Shown: one piece after another, positions 44,588-50,032 of the stretch
Layout of the letters: every line of letters begins with the position of its first letter
Position numbering within the stretch: position 1 is the first letter of the stretch
Translations under genes and position numbers: made by a program
Notes under the pieces: generated by a model
Database searches by the model: none
What the model was told of the DNA's origin: nothing
What the model saw: the letters and a program-made list of their open reading frames with translations, nothing else
NCBI GenBank assembly: GCA_030950365.1
Contig: JAUZRQ010000079.1
Span: 1-50,032 of the forward strand
DNA from: Candidatus Zhuqueibacterota bacterium
GTDB lineage: Bacteria > Zhuqueibacterota > Zhuqueibacteria > Zhuqueibacterales > Geothermadaptataceae
Direction of reading: 5' to 3'
Length of the DNA: 50,032 nt

Positions 44588-44865
44588 AAAAATGCCACCG
44601 ATCCAACACCGTTTGCAACGGTGTTTCGTTTTCACAGGGAGATCGGTTCAAATGAAGACGGAGTCAGAGACCCCGTCGGATCGGATGCGCATTGCAAGTT
44701 TTTTTCTCACACCAGGCCACAAAGCCACAAAGAAAAGCCCTGCGGGCTCCACGCCTATGCGAGAGAATGAAATGAAATCCCGACGGATCGTAGGTAGCTT
44801 TTTCCGCGCAAATCCGCGTCCTCCGTTTTATCCGTGTTCCATTCAATAACGATGACCACGAAAAT

Positions 44866-44892
44866 CTCCAGGCACCTCAAAGGCGCCTGGAG
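44866..44892 (-). terminator. Hairpin terminator of the SSS symporter gene
   Basis: CTCCAGGCACCT (44866-44877) pairs with AGGCGCCTGGAG (44881-44892), 11 of 12. On the minus strand it lies just after the symporter stop and is followed by ATTTTC. Same hairpin family as 2909-2931. Confidence 0.6.
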
Positions 44893-44906
44893 TTTACGTC
44901 GGCAGG

Positions 44907-46349
44907 CTATTTTTCATTCCCCGCCAGCGAAAACGCCAGCCGCAGCAGGTGCCCGGAGACGATGGCCGTGAGGGCGCCGATGGCCACGTACCACGGCCAG
45001 GCGATGGCCGTGGTGCTCACATACAGCATCACCGAAAGCCCTGCCATCATAGCCAGAATCGCCTCGCGCTGGCCAATGCGCTGCGAAGACAGGCCCAGCA
45101 AAAACGCGCCCAGAAGTCCGCCATACGTGAAACTGGCAATCTTCAATCCCGCCTCCAGCACGTTGCCCCAGCTCCCCGCCATGGCCGCCACCCCGATCAG
45201 CAGCACCGCCCAGGCGATGGTCGCCAGGCGCGAGAAAAACAGCTCCTGCTTTTCGCTCCAGTTCGGCCGCAAATACGGCTTGATCCAGTCCATCATGGTG
45301 GAGGAGGCCAGCGAGTTGAGCGACGAGCTGAGCGTGGACATGGCCGCGGCGAAAATGGCCGCGATCAGCAGCCCGCCGATGCCAGTGGGCATTTCCCGCG
45401 CGATGAACAGAGGGAAAACCTCATCGTTGCGCGAAATGCTCAGCCGGTCCGGGAAGGTCTGATAAAAGGCATACAGCATCACTCCGAGGGTGAGGAAGAA
45501 CAGAAATTGCAGGATGATCAAAAAGCCGGAGCTGATAAGCGCCTTCTGGCTGTCGCGCACGTTTTTGCAGGCCAGCAGCCGCTGCACAATGAGCTGATCG
45601 GTGCCGTGTGTGGCCATGGTGAGAAACGCCCCGCCGATGATGCCGGAGAAAATCGTGTATGTGGTGGTCCAGCTAAAGTCAAAATCGAACATCTTGAATT
45701 TGTCCCCCTGCGCGGCCAGCGTGTGGATGGCCTCCCAGCCGCCGGGAATTTTGCCCAGAATCACCAGAAACGCCACCGCCGCGCCGGCGAGGTAAATCAC
45801 GATCTGCACCGCGTCCATCCAGATGACCGCGCGCAGCCCGCCGAGGTAGGTGTACACGATGGTCACCGCGCAGATGATGGCGATGGAGGTGGGATACGAC
45901 AGCCCGGTGAGAATTTTCAGCGGAATGGCGGTGGCAAACAGCCGCACGCCATCGGCGAACAGCCGGGTGACCATGAAGGTGCCCGAGGCGAAATCGCGCG
46001 TGCGCGCGCCAAACCGTTTTTCGAGGAAAGCGTACGCCGTGTACAGCTCGCCATGATAATACGCCGGGATGAAAAACAGGCTGATCAGAATGCGCGCGAT
46101 GAAGTAGCCGAAGGTGATCTGGATGAACGTCATGTCGCTGCCGTAGGACAGCGCCGGAATCCCGATGAACGTCAGGGTGCTGGTTTCGGTGGCCACGATG
46201 GACAGGCTGACCGCCGGCCAGGGCATATCGCGGCTTCCCAGAAAATAATCGCGGGCGCTCTTCTGAAATCGCGCAAAATAAAAACCCAGCGCCGCCGTCC
46301 CGATCAGATAAATCAGCAGAATGCCGTAATCGATGCCTGAAAACCCCAT
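44907..46349 (-). CDS. Sodium:solute symporter (SSS family)
   Basis: 480 residues, about 13 membrane helices. Early motif ARFQKSARDYFLGSRDMPW (the SSS entry helix), IVATETSTLTFIGIPALSYG, AVIWMDAVQIVIYL and FLTMATHGTDQLIVQRLLAC (the sodium symporter signature), and AAIFAAAMSTLSSSLNSLASSTMMDW with the Ser/Thr sodium-site residues. It imports a solute with Na+, fitting with an NhaC antiporter in the same genome region. Substrate unknown. The upstream gene on the same strand ends 29 bases away, so the two are probably co-transcribed. Confidence 0.92.
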   Translation of the reverse strand: MGFSGIDYGILLIYLIGTAALGFYFARFQKSARDYFLGSRDMPWPAVSLSIVATETSTLTFIGIPALSYGSDMTFIQITFGYFIARILISLFFIPAYYHGELYTAYAFLEKRFGARTRDFASGTFMVTRLFADGVRLFATAIPLKILTGLSYPTSIAIICAVTIVYTYLGGLRAVIWMDAVQIVIYLAGAAVAFLVILGKIPGGWEAIHTLAAQGDKFKMFDFDFSWTTTYTIFSGIIGGAFLTMATHGTDQLIVQRLLACKNVRDSQKALISSGFLIILQFLFFLTLGVMLYAFYQTFPDRLSISRNDEVFPLFIAREMPTGIGGLLIAAIFAAAMSTLSSSLNSLASSTMMDWIKPYLRPNWSEKQELFFSRLATIAWAVLLIGVAAMAGSWGNVLEAGLKIASFTYGGLLGAFLLGLSSQRIGQREAILAMMAGLSVMLYVSTTAIAWPWYVAIGALTAIVSGHLLRLAFSLAGNEK

Positions 46350-46378
46350 GCCGCCTCCTCGGATGCGTCGGTTTGTGG

Positions 46379-46912
46379 TTATCGTTTCACTTTGCGGTAC
46401 CGCCCCTCGAAAATCAGGATCGTCCGGTGCGCGCCGGAGCCATACATGCCGAGGCCATCGATGAAGTACAGGCTCACGCCGCCGATGGTGTCCACGTATT
46501 CCTTGAAGATTTCATATTTCTGCTGCTTCGGCGCGTCGTGCTTCCAGAACAGCCGCCCGGCCTGTTTCTGGCCGATTAGCCGCACCACCGTGCCGTCGGC
46601 TTTGCGCACCAGACAAACCGGCGTGTCACCATCGAGGTAATTGAGCGCGTGTGACCGCTCGACGCGGCCGTCGGGATAGCGATCGGTGATTACCACTTTC
46701 TGCGTGTCGCCGTCCCAGAAATAGCGCTGGCGCACCTGAATCGTCGTTTGCAGCGCGCCGTCCAGGGTGTAAATGCGGAACTCGCCCGTCCACTCGCCGG
46801 TGTACGGCGCAAACAGCACCCGCGCCATCGGACTCTGGGCGTGGGCCTCCACTGGCGGCCTTGCGACCAGCGCGGCTGCGATGCACGCAACAAAAAGACA
46901 GAAGCGGATCAT
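46379..46912 (-). CDS. Exported protein of unknown function upstream of the symporter
   Basis: 177 residues from ATG 46912 (MIRFCLFVACIAAALVARPP), with a signal peptide ending near AHAQS. The frame is open further upstream, but that stretch overlaps the divergent Fpg promoter region and lacks protein character. The mature part is beta-rich (YTGEWTGEFRIYTLDGALQTT, YFWDGDTQKVVITDRYPDG, GVSLYFIDGLGMYGSGAHRTILIFEGRY), reminiscent of small lipocalin-like or DUF1579-like barrels, but I do not recognise the family. Co-oriented with the SSS symporter. Confidence 0.75.
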   Translation of the reverse strand: MIRFCLFVACIAAALVARPPVEAHAQSPMARVLFAPYTGEWTGEFRIYTLDGALQTTIQVRQRYFWDGDTQKVVITDRYPDGRVERSHALNYLDGDTPVCLVRKADGTVVRLIGQKQAGRLFWKHDAPKQQKYEIFKEYVDTIGGVSLYFIDGLGMYGSGAHRTILIFEGRYRKVKR

Positions 46913-47078
46913 GTTTTGGTTGCCTTTGTGTGCCGTCGCGATTATTTTTAAGGTTGCGCTGAATTTAGATGACGCTGCCGGTAAAAGCAAGCAGTTTGAC
47001 CCGATTGCGGCAGAGCGGGATGGGAAGGTTGTGGAGGGATCCTGAAAAGCCGCCAACCAACTCAAAAGGAACGCCAAC

Positions 47079-47918
47079 GTGCCTGAATTGCCCGAGGTGG
47101 AAACCATCCGAAGGGGACTGGAACCGCATTTGTGTGGGAAGCGGTTGCAAAGCCTCTGTGTTCACGAGCCGCGGCTGCGCTGGCCGGTGGACGAGGCCAA
47201 AATCAAAACGGCCATCGAAAACCGCCGCCTGCAGGACATCCGCCGGCGTGCTAAATACCTGCTGTTCGATTTCGAAGGCGGGCAGACGCTTCTGGTGCAT
47301 CTGGGCATGAGCGGCCAGTTGCGGCTGCTGCGAAAGCCTGCCGAGCTGGAACGACATGATCACATCCAGCTATTTTTTGAGGGCGGTCTGGAGCTGCGCT
47401 ACCGCGATCCACGGCGGTTCGGCATGATGGATGTTGTGGCGATCGACCGTGTGGCCGGGCATCCGCGGCTGCAGCACCTCGGCGCCGAACCGCTGGATGA
47501 GACCATCCCGGCCGACTCGTTTTACCACACCGTGCGCAAATCCAGAAAGCCCATCAAAAATTTACTTATGGATGCCACGTTTATGGTGGGCGTGGGTAAC
47601 ATTTACGCCAACGAAGCGCTGTTTTATGCGGGAGTGCATCCCGAAACGCCGGCGCACCGGCTTCCGCTGGAGAAATGGCGCGAGCTGCTGGCCTGCGTGC
47701 GGCAGGTGCTGCGCAAGGCGCTGCGCGAGGGTGGCACGACCCTGAACGATTTTGTGGACAGCCGCGGGGAACCGGGCTATTTCCAGCTTTCGCTGGCCGT
47801 GTACGGCCGCGAGGGCGAGCCCTGTCCGCAATGCGGTTCGGCCATCCAGAAAACGGTGCTCACCGGCCGCGGCACCTTTTTCTGTCCCCGCTGCCAGCCG
47901 TTCATTGCCCCGGATTGA
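47079..47918 (+). CDS. mutM: Formamidopyrimidine-DNA glycosylase (Fpg/MutM)
   Basis: 279 residues, GTG start. The mature N-terminus PELPEVETIRRGL supplies the catalytic Pro and Glu3; Lys59 (RRAKYLL) is the beta-elimination lysine; HLGMSGQLRL, YRDPRRFGMM, VGVGNIYANEALF and the helix-two-turn-helix are intact. A C-terminal zinc finger with CPQC and CPRC ends FIAPD. It removes 8-oxoguanine and formamidopyrimidines and nicks the DNA. The 3' end overlaps the convergent NHL gene by 17 bases. Confidence 0.96.
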   Translation: MPELPEVETIRRGLEPHLCGKRLQSLCVHEPRLRWPVDEAKIKTAIENRRLQDIRRRAKYLLFDFEGGQTLLVHLGMSGQLRLLRKPAELERHDHIQLFFEGGLELRYRDPRRFGMMDVVAIDRVAGHPRLQHLGAEPLDETIPADSFYHTVRKSRKPIKNLLMDATFMVGVGNIYANEALFYAGVHPETPAHRLPLEKWRELLACVRQVLRKALREGGTTLNDFVDSRGEPGYFQLSLAVYGREGEPCPQCGSAIQKTVLTGRGTFFCPRCQPFIAPD

Positions 47919-49464
47919 CCACAATCGCCCGCGGCGAGCTGAAACCGTAAATTTCCAACAGCCGGTTGCCGTCCACATCGATTTTGACCAGGCGGTCGTT
48001 TTCGGTGTCGGCAATCCACAGGCTGCCGTCGATGGGATCGATGGACAGCGCTTGCGGCAGCAGCAAGCCGTTGATGGTGCCGATGATGCTGAAGTCGCGG
48101 GTCTTCAGGATACGATCGTTGCCGGTGTCGGCGATCCAGACGATCTCGCGGTGGCTGTCGATGGCAATCGCCGATGGCAGTCGGAGCCCGGAGACCGCCT
48201 GGCGCGTGCTGCTGGAGTCGGTCATCCGAAAGGCCTTTTCCAGCAACCGGTCGATGACCCAGAAGTGGTTTTGCAGCAGATCAACCTGCACGTCCACCGG
48301 CTCCAGCAGGCCCGGATAGACGCGATGGTGGGTAGAATCGGTGGCGACGTTGTAGCTGTCCGGCACCGCGGCGGTGAGTTTGACGATCCGGTGGTTGCCC
48401 GTGTCGGCCACATACACATCGCCGTTTTTGGGGTCGATGGCGACCGCGGCCGGATGCAGAAAGCCGAAGATGCGCCGCAACACCAGCGCGCCGTCTCGAG
48501 AAAGTTCGGCCACCCGGTTGGAATCGGTTTCCACCACCCAGGCGCGGCCGTTGGGGCGGTACACATCCACGTCCATGGGCCCGCCGAGGCCGGTCAGGGT
48601 AGCGATGGACTGCCCGGCAAAATTAAGCAGCGTCACCTTGCCCTGGCCGGGATCGGCCACCCACACGGTGCGGCGCACGGCATCTACCGCCAGCGCGGTC
48701 GGGGTATGAAAGCCCGAAACCCGGAATAGCATTCGGCCTTCCCCGGAAACCTTCACCACGTCGCGGTTGCCCGTATCGGCGATCCACACCGAGCCGGCCT
48801 CGCGGTAGGTGGTGATCAGCGTGGTGTCGCGCGCCTCGGCCTGGAATTCGTCCTGCACGCGCACCATGATGCGGGTCTGGCGCGGAATTTGCGGGGCCTT
48901 CCAGAGCATGCTGTCGCCGCGCGCCCACAGGAGCTGACCGGCTTCCACCTGCCAGTCGAATGTCAGCACGTGGCCGTCGGAATCGATGGCCGTGCAACGG
49001 AACAGCACCTGATTGCCGATCACCACATTGGCCGAATCCGGCGTGATGGCCAGGATGGTCGGCGGCCGGTTGCCGACGGTGATTTGCAGCGAATCCACAC
49101 CGATGTCGCCGTCGGGATCGGTCACCCGGCAGGACAGCCAGTACGTGCCGGGCAGCGCAGGCGCCAGCCAGACCGCACGGGTGTTTTGTTCGGCCAGAAA
49201 CGTGCCGCCAGAAGCGCGCCAGGCGGTTTGCAGCGAATCCAATGGCAGCTCATCCTCGATGACCGCCATAACGATGAGCGTATCCAGCGGGTTGACCCTC
49301 GTGCCGGCGAGGTTTTCCACCCGCAATTGCACCTGCGGCGGTTGATTGCCGGGTTCCGAAGGCCCTTTTTTGCAGGCGGTCCATCCGAAGATAAGCAGAG
49401 ATGAAATGACAAAAATGAATGGCGAATTTGAAATGGCGACCCTGTCCTGTCGTCTCATGGGCAT
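47902..49464 (-). CDS. NHL-repeat lipoprotein with Ig-like domains
   Basis: 520 residues. Signal peptide with lipobox (FGWTAC, Cys about 31). Two Ig/PKD-like modules (about 45-135 and 140-225; NQPPQVQLRVENL, NRPPTILAITPDSA), then a six-bladed NHL propeller (about 230-515) with repeated VWIADTGNRDVVKV, VWVADPGQGKVTLL, VYVADTGNHRIVKL, VWIADTGNDRILK and LWIADTENDRLVKI. Probably an outer-membrane or periplasmic lipoprotein binding a partner or ligand; no catalytic residues are evident. Divergent from the next gene. Confidence 0.88.
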   Translation of the reverse strand: MPMRRQDRVAISNSPFIFVISSLLIFGWTACKKGPSEPGNQPPQVQLRVENLAGTRVNPLDTLIVMAVIEDELPLDSLQTAWRASGGTFLAEQNTRAVWLAPALPGTYWLSCRVTDPDGDIGVDSLQITVGNRPPTILAITPDSANVVIGNQVLFRCTAIDSDGHVLTFDWQVEAGQLLWARGDSMLWKAPQIPRQTRIMVRVQDEFQAEARDTTLITTYREAGSVWIADTGNRDVVKVSGEGRMLFRVSGFHTPTALAVDAVRRTVWVADPGQGKVTLLNFAGQSIATLTGLGGPMDVDVYRPNGRAWVVETDSNRVAELSRDGALVLRRIFGFLHPAAVAIDPKNGDVYVADTGNHRIVKLTAAVPDSYNVATDSTHHRVYPGLLEPVDVQVDLLQNHFWVIDRLLEKAFRMTDSSSTRQAVSGLRLPSAIAIDSHREIVWIADTGNDRILKTRDFSIIGTINGLLLPQALSIDPIDGSLWIADTENDRLVKIDVDGNRLLEIYGFSSPRAIVVNPGQ

Positions 49465-49607
49465 CCTATCTGTTTAATTTCATTAGAAATATCGACCGCG
49501 GTGGCACAATTTTTACCATGATGCTGCAAATAGGCCCCAATGAGGGTATTATAATTTTGACATTTTTTGTCCCAATAAGGACGTTGACCCGTCACAGGAG
49601 GAAGACC

Positions 49608-50032
49608 ATGCGAATGCGTCTGATCTGGCTTCTTGGTATTGTCATTCTACACGCATGCAGTGGTTCGTATGAAATCCGCAACAGCGGGACGGTGGATGAC
49701 CGGTGGGCTGGCCAATGGCAGGGCCTCATGCTCATCGAGAATTCCCTGCGACCGCCCAGAACCGTTGGCCTGGAGATCGAATTCACCAGTACGCACATTC
49801 GTGCCTTCTATACCGATAAGAGCGAAAAGGTCTATCGCAAACAGGTAAGTAAATTAAAGATTGAAGGAGACCATATTCGGTTTCAGGTGGCCTATGAGAC
49901 CCGGCGCGGTCTGCGCGCCGTGCTGGCATTTTCTGGCCAGAGGCAGGGGCGCAGCCTGATGTTTGAGCTGTGGGGCAGCGAGGGCGGCCGCACCCTGCGC
50001 GGCAAGTGGGAAGCCCGCCAGACCGAATTCCG
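49608..50032 (+). CDS. Lipoprotein of unknown function (3' partial)
   Basis: Runs off the right edge after 141 codons. ATG 49608 follows AGGAGGAAG. The signal peptide ends in a lipobox (LLGIVILHAC), so it is a lipoprotein. The rest (WAGQWQGLMLIENSL, TVGLEIEFTSTHIRAFYTDK, HIRFQVAYETRRGLRAVLAF, RTLRGKWEARQTEF) is beta-rich, with a pattern seen in small lipocalin-like barrels; no specific family recognised. Confidence 0.75.
   Translation, partial: MRMRLIWLLGIVILHACSGSYEIRNSGTVDDRWAGQWQGLMLIENSLRPPRTVGLEIEFTSTHIRAFYTDKSEKVYRKQVSKLKIEGDHIRFQVAYETRRGLRAVLAFSGQRQGRSLMFELWGSEGGRTLRGKWEARQTEF

Noticed and set aside
44949-46340. 463-codon open frame antisense to the SSS symporter
   Set aside because: Rich in Arg, His, Gly and Gln with no domain; it is the antisense shadow of a clear membrane transporter in high-GC DNA.

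Overview
The window most likely comes from an anaerobic Gram-negative bacterium of the FCB superphylum, possibly Calditrichota, KSB1 or Ignavibacteria-like. Three secreted proteins (5' edge to 1908, 3007-4296, 8379-11204) end in the beta-sandwich tail with a 'YPNPF'/'YDVLGR' signature used for type IX secretion in that group. An outer-membrane porin, c-type cytochromes and lipoproteins point to an outer membrane. The phylum is inference only. No rRNA, tRNA, CRISPR array or complete insertion sequence was seen.

Layout. 1-11.2 kb holds surface and envelope genes: the tail of a large secreted protein, a TolB-like propeller, a truncated seven-heme cytochrome abutting a truncated histidine kinase, a Ser/Thr kinase with TPRs, and an LVIVD-repeat protein. 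11.4-18.7 kb holds an APC permease with an isochorismatase-like hydrolase, an Rrf2 regulator, a Cys/Met-metabolism PLP enzyme, an AAA/DUF4143 ATPase behind a striking palindrome, and an NhaC antiporter. 19.1-20.65 kb is a toxin-antitoxin patch: intact HicAB, a DUF4258/DUF2283 pair whose first gene has a nonsense codon, and a frameshifted PIN remnant.

20.7-32.75 kb is the metabolic core, all on the plus strand, encoding the upper benzoyl-CoA pathway of anaerobic aromatic degradation. It carries had, oah, dch, an SDR and the four subunits of an ATP-dependent class I benzoyl-CoA reductase. Both ATPase subunits are short (270 and 274 aa) and carry cluster cysteines at positions 127 and 166, which suggests the Bzd (Azoarcus) type. 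Benzoyl-CoA would be reduced to the dienoyl-CoA, hydrated by Dch, oxidised by Had and ring-opened by Oah; the SDR may act further down. Interleaved are a GNAT acetyltransferase, an AbrB-PIN toxin-antitoxin pair, a mini beta-carbonic-anhydrase-like protein and a CxxC small protein translationally coupled to the last reductase gene. No ferredoxin or benzoate-CoA ligase gene is present here.

33.1-38.3 kb contains a broken glycosidase-like gene, a low-GC cytochrome-porin-cytochrome operon and a broken DNA alkylation repair gene. 38.8-50 kb contains an NtrC-type two-component system, a cyclopropane synthase paired with a geranylgeranyl-reductase-like flavoprotein, an SSS symporter, Fpg/MutM, an NHL-repeat lipoprotein and a lipoprotein cut by the right edge.

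The most unusual non-coding signal is a set of 90-240 bp intergenic segments bounded by inverted copies of short 'ACCACAAAGGCAC'-like or 'CTCTGCGAGAGAAT' termini. They are concentrated between the benzoyl-CoA genes and mixed with GGCACCTT hairpins and a GTAGGCA heptamer tract.
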